Assembly (NCBI RefSeq): GCF_003385235.1
Contig: NZ_PQIA01000007.1
Coordinates: 1 to 64,000, forward strand
Length of the DNA stretch: 64,000 nucleotides
From: Amycolatopsis circi
Lineage (GTDB): Bacteria > Actinomycetota > Actinomycetes > Mycobacteriales > Pseudonocardiaceae
Direction: 5' to 3'
A program made the translations under genes and the position numbers. How positions within the stretch are numbered: the first letter of the stretch is position 1; each line of letters starts with the position of its first letter. The notes under the pieces were generated by a model. The model was given only the letters and a program-made list of their open reading frames with translations, was not told where the DNA came from and searched no databases. Positions 24,886-34,008 of this stretch are shown piece by piece.

Positions 24886-27702
24886 TCAGCTGCAACCGGA
24901 AGTGGCCCCGCAGCCCTCGCAGGCGTAGCACGATCCGGCGGGGCGCATCTTCGTTCCGCAGGTCATGCAGAGCGGCGCGTCCGCTGCCTTGCCGAGGTGG
25001 AGTTCCATCAGCTCGGCCGTGCTGTGCGCGTCCCGTGCGGAAGGGTCCGATGTGGACTCCTCCGTACGGGCCGGCGACGAGTCCACGCTGCTGCGCAGCG
25101 CGTCGATGTCGAGGCTCTGCCCGCCGTAGTTCGCTTCGACCTCGGCCGAGCGTTCGTCCGCGGTGAAAATGCCCAGCTGGGCCCGCTTTTCGTACGGCAG
25201 GTAGTCGAGTGCCAGGCGGCGGAACAGGTAGTCCATGACGCTCGTCGCGATCCGGATGTCCGGGTCGTCGGTCATGCCCGCCGGTTCGAAGCGCAGGTTG
25301 GAAAACTTTGAGACGTAAAACTCGAGCGGGATGCCGTGCTGCAGGCCGACCGAGATGGACATCGAGAAGGCGTCCATCACGCCGGACAGCGTGGAGCCCT
25401 GCTTGCCGAGCTTCACGAAGATCTCGCCGAGACCGTCGTCCGGGTACGAGCCCGCGTGCAGGTAGCCCTCGGCACCGCCGACGGTGAACGACACCGTCTG
25501 GCTCGGGCGCTTCTTCGGCAGGCGGCGGCGCACCGGGCGGTATTCGACGACCTTCTCCGGCTCGGCCTCGACCGCGGCTTCCTTCTTCTTCCCCGTCGAC
25601 AGCGGCTGGCCGACCTTGCAGTTGTCACGGTAGATCGCGAGCGCCTTGAGGCCGAGTTTCCAGCCCTGGAAGTAGATCTCCTCGACGTCCTCGACGGTCG
25701 CCGACTCCGGCATGTTGACCGTCTTCGAGATCGCGCCCGAGATGAACGGCTGCACCGCGGCCATCATCCGCACGTGGCCCATCGGCGCGATCGACCGGTC
25801 GCCGACCGCGCAGTCGAACACCTCGTAGTGCTCGGGGCGCAGGCCCGGCGCGTCGACCACGTGGCCGTGCTCCGCGACGTACTCGACGATCGCCTCGACC
25901 TGCTCGGCCTGGTAGCCCAGCACCTGCAGCGCGCGCGGCACGGTCTGGTTCACGATCTGCATGGACCCGCCGCCGACGAGCTTCTTGAACTTCACCAGCG
26001 AGAAGTCCGGCTCGATGCCCGTGGTGTCGCAGTCCATCATGAAGCCGATGGTGCCGGTGGGAGCGAGCACCGAAGCCTGCGCGTTGCGCCAGCCGTTGCG
26101 GACGCCCAGCTCGATGCCCTGCTGCCATTCCTGCGACGCGAGCGCGCGAACCGCCGCGTCGTTGCTGTGATAGGTGCGGACCAGCTCGTTCGCCGCGGCG
26201 TGCTTGCGCATGACGCGCTGGTGCGCCTCGGCGTTGCGGGCGTAGCCCTCGTACGGTCCGACGACGCCGGCCAGTTCGGCCGAACGACGGTAGGACACAC
26301 CGGTCATCAGGGACGTGATCGCGGCGGCGAGCGCGCGGCCGCCCTCCGAGTCGTACGCGTGGCCCAGCGCCATCAGCAACGCGCCGAGGTTGGCGTAGCC
26401 GATGCCAAGCTGGCGGAATTTGCGCGTGGTGTCGGCGATCGGCTCGGTCGGGAAGTCGGCGAAGCAGATCGAGATGTCCATCGCGGTGATGACGAACTCG
26501 ACGGCCTTCGCGAACAGCGGCGCGTCGAACGTGCCTTCTTCGGACACGAACTTCAGAAGGTTGAGCGACGCGAGGTTGCAGCTCGAGTTGTCGAGGTGCA
26601 TGTACTCGCTGCACGGGTTGGACGCGGTGATCCGGCCCGATTCGGGGCAGGTGTGCCAGTCGTTGATCGTGCTGTCGTACTGAATGCCCGGGTCGGCGCA
26701 TTCCCACGCCGCCTGCGCCATGCTGCGGAACAGCTTCTTCCCGTCGGTGCGGTCGATGACCTCGCCGGTGAGCCGGGCGCGCAGGCCGAAGTCCGTGCCG
26801 TTCTCGACGGCGTGCATGAACTCGTCGGACACGCGGACCGAGTTGTTCGCGTTCTGGTACTGCACCGAGGAGATGTCGGAGCCGGAGAGGTCCATGTCGA
26901 ACCCGGCGTCGCGGAGTACCTTGATCTTTTCCTCTTCGCGCGCCTTGGTCTGGATGAACTCCTCGATGTCCGGGTGGTCGACGTCGAGCACGACCATCTT
27001 CGCCGCGCGGCGGGTGGCCCCGCCGGACTTGATGGTGCCCGCGGACGCGTCGGCGCCGCGCATGAACGAGACCGGGCCGGACGCGGTGCCGCCGGAGGTG
27101 AGCAGTTCCTTCGAGGACCGGATCCGAGAGAGGTTGAGGCCCGCGCCGGAACCGCCCTTGAAGATCAGGCCTTCCTCGCGGTACCAGTTGAGGATCGACT
27201 CCATCGTGTCGTCGACGGCGAGGATGAAGCAGGCGGACACCTGCTGCTTCGAGGACGTGCCGACGTTGAACCAGACCGGGGAGTTGAAGCTGAAGACCTG
27301 GTGCAGCAGCATCCAGGTGAGTTCGTGCTCGAAGATCTCGAGGTCGGACGGGCCTGCGAAGTAGTCGTGCTCGGCGGCGGCCTTCACGTAGGTGCGCACC
27401 ACGCGGTCGATGAGCTGCTTGAGGCTGCTCTCGCGCTGCGGGCTGCCGACCGCGCCGCGGAAGTACTTGCTGGTGACGATGTTGGTCGCGTTGACCGACC
27501 AGAACTCGGGGAATTCGACCCCGCGCTGCTCGAAGTTGACGCTGCCGTCGCGCCAGTTCGTCATGACGACGTCGCGGGTCTCCCACGCGACCTCGTCGTA
27601 GGGGTGGGTCCCCTCGGTGGTGAAGACCCGCCGGACGGTGAGGCCCTTGTTCGGCTTCTTGTTCTGTCCGGCCGCCGCGCCGGTTCCCACGGTTTCGGTC
27701 AT
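24886..27702 (-). CDS. nrdJ: Vitamin B12-dependent ribonucleotide reductase (class II)
   Basis: NrdJ reduces ribonucleotides to deoxyribonucleotides using adenosylcobalamin, so it works with or without oxygen. The 938 residues include an N-terminal dimanganese-free class II core with FNSPVWFNVG, the active-site pair in NPCSEYMHLDNSSC (radical Cys and Glu), NSVRVSDEFM and APTGTIGFMMDCDTTGIEP. The C-terminus holds a cysteine-rich tail (CMTCGTKM and CYACEGCG) likely to be a zinc ribbon or the re-reduction cysteine pair. The ATG at 27700-27702 follows nrdR by 38 bases, so nrdR-nrdJ form one operon. Upstream frame is shadow. No class I nrd genes lie in the window. Confidence 0.95.
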   Translation of the reverse strand: MTETVGTGAAAGQNKKPNKGLTVRRVFTTEGTHPYDEVAWETRDVVMTNWRDGSVNFEQRGVEFPEFWSVNATNIVTSKYFRGAVGSPQRESSLKQLIDRVVRTYVKAAAEHDYFAGPSDLEIFEHELTWMLLHQVFSFNSPVWFNVGTSSKQQVSACFILAVDDTMESILNWYREEGLIFKGGSGAGLNLSRIRSSKELLTSGGTASGPVSFMRGADASAGTIKSGGATRRAAKMVVLDVDHPDIEEFIQTKAREEEKIKVLRDAGFDMDLSGSDISSVQYQNANNSVRVSDEFMHAVENGTDFGLRARLTGEVIDRTDGKKLFRSMAQAAWECADPGIQYDSTINDWHTCPESGRITASNPCSEYMHLDNSSCNLASLNLLKFVSEEGTFDAPLFAKAVEFVITAMDISICFADFPTEPIADTTRKFRQLGIGYANLGALLMALGHAYDSEGGRALAAAITSLMTGVSYRRSAELAGVVGPYEGYARNAEAHQRVMRKHAAANELVRTYHSNDAAVRALASQEWQQGIELGVRNGWRNAQASVLAPTGTIGFMMDCDTTGIEPDFSLVKFKKLVGGGSMQIVNQTVPRALQVLGYQAEQVEAIVEYVAEHGHVVDAPGLRPEHYEVFDCAVGDRSIAPMGHVRMMAAVQPFISGAISKTVNMPESATVEDVEEIYFQGWKLGLKALAIYRDNCKVGQPLSTGKKKEAAVEAEPEKVVEYRPVRRRLPKKRPSQTVSFTVGGAEGYLHAGSYPDDGLGEIFVKLGKQGSTLSGVMDAFSMSISVGLQHGIPLEFYVSKFSNLRFEPAGMTDDPDIRIATSVMDYLFRRLALDYLPYEKRAQLGIFTADERSAEVEANYGGQSLDIDALRSSVDSSPARTEESTSDPSARDAHSTAELMELHLGKAADAPLCMTCGTKMRPAGSCYACEGCGATSGCS

Positions 27703-27740
27703 GCGGTCCTGTCCCTCGCTCCCCGCGACCCGGTGACGGC

Positions 27741-28232
27741 TCAGTCGTCGCCGGCGCGCTCGCCTTCCTGGTCCTCCGCAGTTCCCGCCATGGCTTTCCG
27801 CAGGTCCGAGATCTCCTTCTCGAAGTCCTCGACCGAGGAGAAGGAGCGGTAGACGCTGGCGAACCGGAGATACGCGACGCCGTCCAGCTCCCGCAGCGGG
27901 CCGAGGATGGCGAGGCCGACCTCGTGGCTGGGGATCTCGGCAAGGCCGGCGGAGCGGATCGACTCCTCCACGCGCTGCGCGAGCTTCTGCAGCGCGTCGT
28001 CGTCGACCGGACGGCCCTGGCAGGCCCGCCGCACGCCGTTGACCACCTTGTCCCGGCTGAACTGCTCGGTGGCGCCGGACCGTTTGACCACGGCCAGCAC
28101 CATCGTCTCCGACGTGGTGAAACGCCGGCCGCATTCGGCGCACGAACGCCGCCGCCGGATCGCCTGTCCCTCGTCCACCTCTCGGGAGTCGACGACCCGA
28201 GAGTCCGCATGCCGGCAGAACGGGCACCTCAT
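27741..28232 (-). CDS. nrdR: Ribonucleotide reductase repressor NrdR
   Basis: NrdR binds ATP/dATP and represses ribonucleotide reductase genes at palindromic NrdR boxes. The 163 residues carry a zinc ribbon (CPFCRH at 3-8 and CAECGRRF at 31-38) and an ATP-cone domain (about 46-136). The ATG at 28230-28232 matches the family start MRCPFC, although the frame is open much further upstream. It heads the nrdR-nrdJ operon, with an inverted repeat region upstream that may be its target. The nrdR gene also sits in the lexA neighbourhood in mycobacteria. Confidence 0.95.
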   Translation of the reverse strand: MRCPFCRHADSRVVDSREVDEGQAIRRRRSCAECGRRFTTSETMVLAVVKRSGATEQFSRDKVVNGVRRACQGRPVDDDALQKLAQRVEESIRSAGLAEIPSHEVGLAILGPLRELDGVAYLRFASVYRSFSSVEDFEKEISDLRKAMAGTAEDQEGERAGDD

Positions 28233-28396
28233 CCGCCGATCACCTTCCCCTCCGCGCCGGTCGATTCCTGTCCCGACCGGCCCCTGCCGCCACGCTACGG
28301 CCTGGACCGCGGTCACCGCGCGCGACCCCGCGCCTGGTGATCGACTTGTGGACACCCGGTGGGCAACTGCCGGTCGGCTGTGGACAACTGCCGCCA

Positions 28397-28454
28397 GTCT
28401 ACCCCTACCTGTGGACCAACTACAGCGGTGTAACTACTAGATATAGGGGTAGAC
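28397..28454 (-). promoter_or_regulatory. Inverted repeat and possible NrdR box upstream of nrdR
   Basis: In the 307-base gap upstream of nrdR lies an exact 11-base inverted repeat: GTCTACCCCTA at 28397-28407 and TAGGGGTAGAC at 28444-28454. Next to the second arm, plus strand ACTAGATATAGGGGT (28436-28450) resembles the NrdR-box core CTATATCTAGT read from the other strand. The pair would suit a regulator binding nrdR's own promoter. The rest of 28233-28539 shows no gene, RNA or terminator that I can support. The NrdR assignment is based on memory of the consensus. Confidence 0.4.
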
Positions 28455-28539
28455 CTTAGATCGCCTCCGGGGCGGGCGCAAGAAACCCGAGAGGGTGAAA
28501 GACCGGTTGCGCAAGATGCGACCGGGTGGTTTCCGGCAG

Positions 28540-30198
28540 TCATGATCCGGCGGCACCCGATCCTTCGCCTGATTCCGCGCCCGAACCGGTGCCGGACCAG
28601 GCGACCGGCACGGTGAGCGGCATGCCGGGCAGCAGCGCGGTGTCGTCGAGGTTGTTGAGTTCCTTGATGCGTTCGACGACCGCGCCCTGGTCGGCGTTCG
28701 GCGCGAACCGGGCGGCGAGCGCGCCGAGCGAATCGCCGGGCTGCACGGAAACGGACGCCGTCCGCGACGGCACCGGACCGCCGGCCACTCCCGCGCCGAA
28801 GACGCCGAGCCCGGTGACGATGAGGCAGGCCGCGAAGGCGATCGCGAACAGCCACGGCCACCGCACCGACGGCCGCGCCCCGGTCTGGCAGGCGACGCCG
28901 CCGCGCCGTCCGGCGACGACCCGCTCCCGGGACGGCGGCCGCAACGGCTCGCCGCGCCGCTCGCGCGCGGTGCGGCCCGGGTTGGCCGGAAGCGCGGCGG
29001 GGATGTGCCGGACAGCGGTGCGACCGCGCGCCTCGCGGGGCTTGCGAGTGGGGGCTTCTTCGGTTTCGACGGCCGACCGGGTCGACGTCTGGAATCCAGC
29101 TCGCTCAGCGGACCGGACCGCGGCGCGACCGCGAACCTCACCGGGCTCGCGAGCAGGAGCTTCTTCGATTTCGACGACCGACTGCGTCGACGCCTGGAAC
29201 CCGGCTCGCTCGGCGGACCGAATCGCGGCGCGACCGCGCGCCACGCGAGGCTCGCGGGCAGGGGCTTCTTCGATTTCGACAGCCGACCGGGTCGACGTCT
29301 GGAATCCAGCTCGCTCAGCGGTGCGGCCGCGAACCTCACTGGGCTCGCGAGCAGGGGCTTCTTCGATTTCGACGACCGACCGGGTCGACGTCTCGAATCC
29401 AGCTCGCTCCGCGGCGCGGCCGCGCGCCACCCGGGACTTGCGAGCGGGGGCTTCTTCGGTCTCGGCTACCGATTGCGTCGACGTCTGGAACCCGGCTCGC
29501 TCAGCGGACGGGACTGCACCGGCAGAGCACAGTTCGGAAACTTCGGCCGCGGTCGCCCGCGTGCCTCGCTCGGCCGAGGGCGAGAAACCGGCAGATTTCA
29601 CGGCCGACCGCGCACCGGCGCGCCCGAGAACCTCGCTCGCCTCTCGTTCGAGTGGCATCGGCTCGGCCGAGGACCCGAACTCAGCGGGCGCGTCCGCCGA
29701 CCGGGCACCAGCGCGCCGGGACGCACCGCCAGGCACCGGCCCGGAGTCGGCCAGTTCGCCACCGGCGAGCCCAGCCTCCGCAGCCGCCCGCCAGGCGCGC
29801 CGCCGTCCGGGTTCGCCGCGCGAACCTCCCCGAGACTCGCCGCCCCGGCCTCGCCGCGAGTCGCTGCGGCCTCCCTCGCCGCGCGGACCCTCGCCGGACC
29901 GATCCGCGCCAGGACCGCGCCGGGCACCGGTCCGTCCGCGAAGCTCGACCACCTCGCCGGAACCGTCCGTCCGGCCCGGATCAGCGCCCGATTCGGCTCC
30001 GGAACTCTCCGGAACACCATCCTTTCGGGTGGCGTCGACGCTCTCCGCACGCTGCCGTGACCGGCGCGCCGGGGTGCCGGACCCGGGTCCCCGGCGGGGC
30101 GGGACCGCCTCGTCCGGCGCACCGCCGCCCTCGGCGGGGCGGCCGGCGGGGACGGGCCGAAGCGGGCGGACGAGCCCGCGATCTGCCAGGATCGACAT
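28540..30198 (-). CDS. SOS-type LysM membrane protein with tandem repeats
   Basis: The protein has 552 residues. The first 430 or so are disordered, charged and Arg/Ser/Ala/Glu-rich, and contain five tandem repeats (entry 29020-29515). One transmembrane segment follows (WPWLFAIAFAACLIVTGLG). The C-terminal 80 residues hold a LysM peptidoglycan-binding domain (SVQPGDSLGALAARFAPNAD). It is divergent from lexA, as is the mycobacterial SOS gene Rv2719c and Bacillus yneA, a cell-division inhibitor. Two LexA boxes lie between them. GAGGAGG precedes the ATG at 30196-30198. I infer a DNA-damage-induced cell-wall or division regulator. The long repeat region is unusual for the family. Confidence 0.75.
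   Translation of the reverse strand: MSILADRGLVRPLRPVPAGRPAEGGGAPDEAVPPRRGPGSGTPARRSRQRAESVDATRKDGVPESSGAESGADPGRTDGSGEVVELRGRTGARRGPGADRSGEGPRGEGGRSDSRRGRGGESRGGSRGEPGRRRAWRAAAEAGLAGGELADSGPVPGGASRRAGARSADAPAEFGSSAEPMPLEREASEVLGRAGARSAVKSAGFSPSAERGTRATAAEVSELCSAGAVPSAERAGFQTSTQSVAETEEAPARKSRVARGRAAERAGFETSTRSVVEIEEAPAREPSEVRGRTAERAGFQTSTRSAVEIEEAPAREPRVARGRAAIRSAERAGFQASTQSVVEIEEAPAREPGEVRGRAAVRSAERAGFQTSTRSAVETEEAPTRKPREARGRTAVRHIPAALPANPGRTARERRGEPLRPPSRERVVAGRRGGVACQTGARPSVRWPWLFAIAFAACLIVTGLGVFGAGVAGGPVPSRTASVSVQPGDSLGALAARFAPNADQGAVVERIKELNNLDDTALLPGMPLTVPVAWSGTGSGAESGEGSGAAGS
29020..29515 (-). repeat. Five tandem 31-35-residue repeats inside the LysM protein
   Basis: The unit includes ERAGFQTSTRSAVEIEEAP followed by AREPREVRGRAA-type residues. 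Marker GTCGACG(T/C)CT occurs on the plus strand at 29081, 29186, 29291, 29384 and 29477, which gives pitches of 105, 105, 93 and 93 bases. Units keep the reading frame and differ by small substitutions, so the repeat is under protein-level constraint rather than being neutral. Mixed acidic and basic patches suggest a low-complexity binding region. Confidence 0.85.
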
Positions 30199-30269
30199 GA
30201 CGGAACCTCCTCGTGACCTGCGGATCCGTCCGGTCCGAGCCCTATCACCTGCGGCGCAGCGGTCCGGAT

Positions 30270-30283
30270 CGAACAGGCGTTCT
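30270..30283. promoter_or_regulatory. LexA (SOS) box 1
   Basis: The sequence CGAACAGGCGTTCT fits the actinobacterial LexA consensus CGAAC-N4-GTTCG at nine of the ten fixed positions. It lies 71 bases upstream of the LysM gene's start and is probably its operator. A related partial site, CGAACGTCCGTGCGA, follows at about 30286-30300. Confidence 0.8.
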
Positions 30284-30349
30284 ATCGAACGTCCGTGCGA
30301 AGGTCTACCACCCCGCACCGACAAAATCGAGAGGACACGGCGTGTCGAT

Positions 30350-30363
30350 CGAACAGATGTTTG
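30350..30363. promoter_or_regulatory. LexA (SOS) box 2
   Basis: The sequence CGAACAGATGTTTG is a good LexA box (CGAAC-N4-GTTTG). It lies about 185 bases upstream of the lexA GTG start and is probably the autoregulatory site of lexA. The leader between it and lexA may be a long 5' untranslated region. Confidence 0.8.
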
Positions 30364-30548
30364 AAATCGTCGCGCGCGGTGACTAACGTCGGTGACCAGG
30401 ACATCTGCCGGACCGGCTCCGGCGGGTGCCGCCGGACGGGCGTTCGCGGAAAACGCGGATCCCGGACCGGCGCACGCGGACACGCGCGGGACGCCGACAC
30501 GGCGGCCGCGGGACGGCTGGAGGCGACGCAGCGTTGGAGAAGGACACG

Positions 30549-31313
30549 GTGAAGGGCACCGCGGCGAAGGGGGCCAAGACGGCCTCGCGGGGCAAGGCGT
30601 CCGCACGATCCGCGCGCGAATCCGGCCACCAGAGCACGGGGAAGGTGAGCGCCATGCCGGAGGTGTACGACGTGGACGAGACGCTGACCGTCCGCCAGCA
30701 GCAAGTGCTCGACGTCATCCGCACGTGGGTGAGCCGCTTCGGCTACCCGCCGAGCGTGCGCGAGATCGGCGAGGCGGTGGGGCTCACGTCCACGTCCTCG
30801 GTGTCGCACCAGCTGCGCGCGCTGCAGCGCAAGGGCTACCTGCGCCGCGACGCCAACCGGCCGCGCGCGGTGGGCGTCCTCGCGGCCACTGACGACAACC
30901 CCATGGGCATCGAGATGGACCAGCAGCCGTCCGTCCCGAAGGCGGCGTACGTGCCGCTGGTCGGGCGGATCGCGGCCGGCGGTCCAGTGCTCGCCGAACA
31001 GGCCGTCGAGGACGTTTTCCCGCTGCCGCGCGAGATCGTCGGCGAGGGCGAGCTGTTCCTGCTGAGCGTCACCGGCGATTCGATGGTCGACGCGGCCATC
31101 ACCGACGGCGACTGGGTCGTCGTCCGGCAGCAGCCCGCCGCCGAGAACGGCGACATCGTCGCCGCGATGATCGACGGCGAGGCCACGGTGAAGACGTTCA
31201 AGCGCAAGGACGGGCACGTGTGGCTGATGCCGCACAACGAAGCGTACGAGCCCATTCCCGGCGACGACGCGTCGATCCTGGGCAAGGTCGTGGCGGTACT
31301 GCGCCGCCTCTGA
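30549..31313 (+). CDS. lexA: LexA repressor
   Basis: LexA represses the SOS regulon and cleaves itself when stimulated by RecA filaments. Counting from GTG 30549, the 254 residues show a winged helix (about 45-105; [16 protein letters not shown]), the cleavage site A143-G144 in RIAAGGP, and the catalytic S178 (TGDSM) and K215. The GTG has GGAGAAGG five bases upstream and gives a basic N-terminal extension of about 35 residues. The ATG at 30654 would give the shorter classical protein. It is divergent from the LysM gene, sharing two SOS boxes. Confidence 0.95.
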   Translation: MKGTAAKGAKTASRGKASARSARESGHQSTGKVSAMPEVYDVDETLTVRQQQVLDVIRTWVSRFGYPPSVREIGEAVGLTSTSSVSHQLRALQRKGYLRRDANRPRAVGVLAATDDNPMGIEMDQQPSVPKAAYVPLVGRIAAGGPVLAEQAVEDVFPLPREIVGEGELFLLSVTGDSMVDAAITDGDWVVVRQQPAAENGDIVAAMIDGEATVKTFKRKDGHVWLMPHNEAYEPIPGDDASILGKVVAVLRRL

Positions 31314-31332
31314 CCGGCTCGCTCCCCCGCGT

Positions 31333-31378
31333 CTCGTGAGTGGCGATGCCGGTTAGAACCGGCATCGCCACTCACGAG
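31333..31378. terminator. Bidirectional perfect palindrome between lexA and next gene
   Basis: Arms of 22 bases (31333-31354 and 31357-31378) are perfectly complementary with only AG between them. The palindrome starts CTCGTGAGTGGCGATGCCGG. It sits between two convergent genes and probably ends transcription from both sides. Its GTGAGTG core is like that of other palindromes in such genomes, including the one at 41691-41745. Confidence 0.7.
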
Positions 31379-31458
31379 CCCTAAGCCCGGGCCACGACGA
31401 ACCTTCAGGCTTCGGTTGATGGCGCGTTCGCCAGTGGACGTTGCGGTTGCGAACCGGG

Positions 31459-32466
31459 TCAGGAGCGGCGACGTTTCCTGACCAGCAGAAACCAGGCGGC
31501 GAGAACGACGACCGCGGCGACAGCGGCAACGGGGACAAGCGGGAAACTGCCGCTGTTTTCCTCGGCTGGTTGAGGTGCCGCGGCACCGCCGGGCTTCGGC
31601 TCGGACGCTTTCGGCGTGACCAAGGCCGTCGCGTTTCTGATGGCACGCATGGGTTCGCCGATGCCTTCGCCCGCGGACAGCAGAGTGCCGTCCGGTTCGA
31701 AAGCAATGGCTTCGCCTTGTTTTTCGTTCGGCAGCGGAATCCGGACGGGTTCTCGTTGCAGCGCTGCCGCCACGTCGCCGTCCGGGGCCGCGTACAGATA
31801 CGCGTCCGTGTAGGTCCGCAGGGCGATGACTTTGCCGTCCGCGCTGGTCGCGCCGCCGGTGATCAGTGCCGAACCGAATGAGCCGACCGGACCGCCGGGA
31901 GTGTCGGTGCTGCGGACGCGCAGGGTGCCGACCTGCTCCAGTTTCGTCGGGCCGGGCGTCGCCAACGGACCCGAAGGCTGGTAGACCTTGGAAGTGCCCA
32001 GCAAGTCCTTGGTCACCAGGAATGGCGTGCCGGACTGGTCCAGGACCAGGGCTTCGGTGTCGTGCGGACCGTCCGGATAAGTCAGGCGATGCACGACGGC
32101 CGCGCCGCCGGACGGTTTCAGCTCCAGCAGGGCGACGGTTTCGCGCTTGGCGCGGTTGTCGCCGGTGTCCGACAGCCACAGAGTGCCGTCTTTGCCTCGA
32201 GCGAGATCTTCGACGTCGTACGGATCCGTCGGATCGGTCAGGACGTCCTTGACCTGGCATTTCCGGTCCAGGACGAAGACCTGCACCTTGGTGCCGCCGT
32301 CGTTGATGGCGTACCAATGCTCGCCGTCGGAAACCAGGCCGGACAGCTCGTTGATGCGCTTGTCCGTGATCTGGCACAGCGTTTCCGGAGAAGGAGCAGG
32401 AGCCGCCGCGGCCGGGACAGCGCCCGCGAGCATCAGGACAGCCGTCAGTGCCAGGACGACCCGCAC
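31459..32466 (-). CDS. Membrane-anchored beta-propeller-like protein
   Basis: The protein has 335 residues: signal peptide (about 1-24), a large extracytoplasmic domain, then one C-terminal transmembrane segment (about 308-330) and the basic tail RKRRRS. The domain contains repeated blade-like segments (LWLSDTGDNRAKRETVALLEL, DGKVIALRTYTDAYLY, GEAIAFEPDGTLLSAGEG), which suggests an NHL or esterase-like beta-propeller. Function is unknown. The GTG at 32464-32466 is preceded by GGAGGT, so it is preferred over the frame's earlier GTG. Small Thr/Asp/Gly-rich loops are consistent with surface exposure. Confidence 0.7.
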   Translation of the reverse strand: MRVVLALTAVLMLAGAVPAAAAPAPSPETLCQITDKRINELSGLVSDGEHWYAINDGGTKVQVFVLDRKCQVKDVLTDPTDPYDVEDLARGKDGTLWLSDTGDNRAKRETVALLELKPSGGAAVVHRLTYPDGPHDTEALVLDQSGTPFLVTKDLLGTSKVYQPSGPLATPGPTKLEQVGTLRVRSTDTPGGPVGSFGSALITGGATSADGKVIALRTYTDAYLYAAPDGDVAAALQREPVRIPLPNEKQGEAIAFEPDGTLLSAGEGIGEPMRAIRNATALVTPKASEPKPGGAAAPQPAEENSGSFPLVPVAAVAAVVVLAAWFLLVRKRRRS

Positions 32467-32519
32467 CAGTTCACCTCCGTAGTGCACGACCCGCTCGGGC
32501 CGTGCACTACGGAAGACGT

Positions 32520-33965
32520 TCAGAGCGCCGAGGCGTTGGTCTCGAACGCTCGCAGAGCCGCGGCGAGATCCGGCCGGACCCGCACCTGCAGGCGCGTTCC
32601 GTCGGCGACGTGCTCCTCTTCCAGCACCTCGCCCTCCGCGTGCGCCCGCGACACGAGTTCGCCTCGCGAGTACGGGACCAGCACGTCGATCACCGTTTCC
32701 GCGCGCGGCAGCCGCTCGGCCAGTACCTCGGCCAGGTCGGCCACGCCCGAACCGGTGCGTGCCGAGATCTGCACCGAACCGGCCAGCGCGTGCCGCAGCC
32801 GGGCCAGGGTGACCGCGTCGGCCGCGTCGGCCTTGTTGATCACCAGAAGCTCCGGCGGGAGCGGCTCCTTGCGGCTGCGGGTGATCTCGGCGAGCACCTC
32901 GCGCACCGCGTTGACCTGGTCCTCCGGGGCCGGGTCGGAACCGTCGACGACGTGCAGGAGCAGGTCGGCGTCGGCCGCCTCCTCCAGCGTCGAGCGGAAC
33001 GCGTCCACCAGCTGGTGCGGCAGGTGCCGCACGAACCCGACGGTGTCGGTGAGGGTGAACGTGCGCCCGTCGGCCGTCTGCGCCCGGCGCGTGGTCGGGT
33101 CGAGGGTGGCGAACAGCGCGTCCTCCACCAGCACCCCGGCCCCGGTCAGGGCGTTGAGCAGGCTCGACTTGCCGGCGTTGGTGTAGCCGACGATCGCCAC
33201 GCTCGGCACCTCGTTGGCCACGCGCCTGCCGCGCTTGGTCTCGCGGATGGTGTCCATCGCGGCGATCTCCCGGCGCAGCTTCGCCACGCGCTTGCTGATC
33301 CGCCGCCGGTCCGTCTCCAGCTTCGTTTCACCAGGCCCGCGCAGGCCCACGCCGCCGTTCGCGCCGCCCGCGCGGCCGCCGGCCTGCCGGGACAGCGCCG
33401 AACCCCACCCGCGAAGCCGCGGGACGAGGTACTGCAGCTGGGCCAGCTCGACCTGCGCCTTGCCCTCCTTGGAGCGGGCGTGCTGGGCGAAGATGTCGAG
33501 GATCAGGGCGGTCCGGTCGATCACCTTGACCTTGACCTTCTCCTCCAGCTGGCGCAGCTGGCCGGGCGAAAGCTCGCCGTCGCAGATCACCGTGTCGGCG
33601 CCGGTCGCCACGACGATGTCGCGCAGCTCGCGCACCTTGCCGGACCCGACGTAGGTCGCCGGATCGGGCTTCTGGCGCCGTTGGACGATGCCTTCGAGCA
33701 CCTCGGAGCCCGCCGTCTCGGCCAGTCGCGCCAGTTCGGCCAGCGACGCCTCGGACTGCTGGGCGGTGCCTTCAGTCCACACGCCGACCAGCACAACGCG
33801 CTCCAGCCGAAGCTGCCGGTACTCGACCTCGGTGATGTCCTCGAGTTCGGTGGACAGGCCCGCGACCCGGCGCAATGACGCGCGGTCCTCGAGCTCCATC
33901 TCCCCGACCGAGGGGTCGTAGGGGTCGTTGTCGTCGTAAAAGTCTTCGTGTGTCTGTTCTGTCAT
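32520..33965 (-). CDS. hflX: Ribosome-associated GTPase HflX
   Basis: HflX splits or rescues stalled 70S ribosomes; in mycobacteria it is linked to hypoxia and macrolide tolerance. The 481 residues have the N-terminal nucleotide-binding domain ([10 protein letters not shown] near 105, [11 protein letters not shown] near 153) and the GTPase domain: P-loop [14 protein letters not shown] near 265, [11 protein letters not shown] (G3) and NKAD (G4). [13 protein letters not shown] is a family signature. There is no regulator nearby. Order lexA...hflX...dapF-miaA is conserved in mycobacteria. Confidence 0.95.
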   Translation of the reverse strand: MTEQTHEDFYDDNDPYDPSVGEMELEDRASLRRVAGLSTELEDITEVEYRQLRLERVVLVGVWTEGTAQQSEASLAELARLAETAGSEVLEGIVQRRQKPDPATYVGSGKVRELRDIVVATGADTVICDGELSPGQLRQLEEKVKVKVIDRTALILDIFAQHARSKEGKAQVELAQLQYLVPRLRGWGSALSRQAGGRAGGANGGVGLRGPGETKLETDRRRISKRVAKLRREIAAMDTIRETKRGRRVANEVPSVAIVGYTNAGKSSLLNALTGAGVLVEDALFATLDPTTRRAQTADGRTFTLTDTVGFVRHLPHQLVDAFRSTLEEAADADLLLHVVDGSDPAPEDQVNAVREVLAEITRSRKEPLPPELLVINKADAADAVTLARLRHALAGSVQISARTGSGVADLAEVLAERLPRAETVIDVLVPYSRGELVSRAHAEGEVLEEEHVADGTRLQVRVRPDLAAALRAFETNASAL

Positions 33966-34008
33966 CGTGCCTCCATAGTCCCACGTTTCGGCGTGGGAGC
34001 CGAGCGGA

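Noticed and set aside
25336-27852. Plus-strand 838-codon frame
   Set aside because: It is antisense to nrdJ and is Arg/Val/Leu-rich without domain signatures.
28233-28539. Cobalamin riboswitch before the B12-dependent reductase operon
   Set aside because: No B12-box-like element (GCCACTG-type) or extended fold was seen; only the inverted repeat is supported.
32448-33878. Plus-strand 476-codon frame
   Set aside because: It is antisense to hflX, which has full GTPase motifs.
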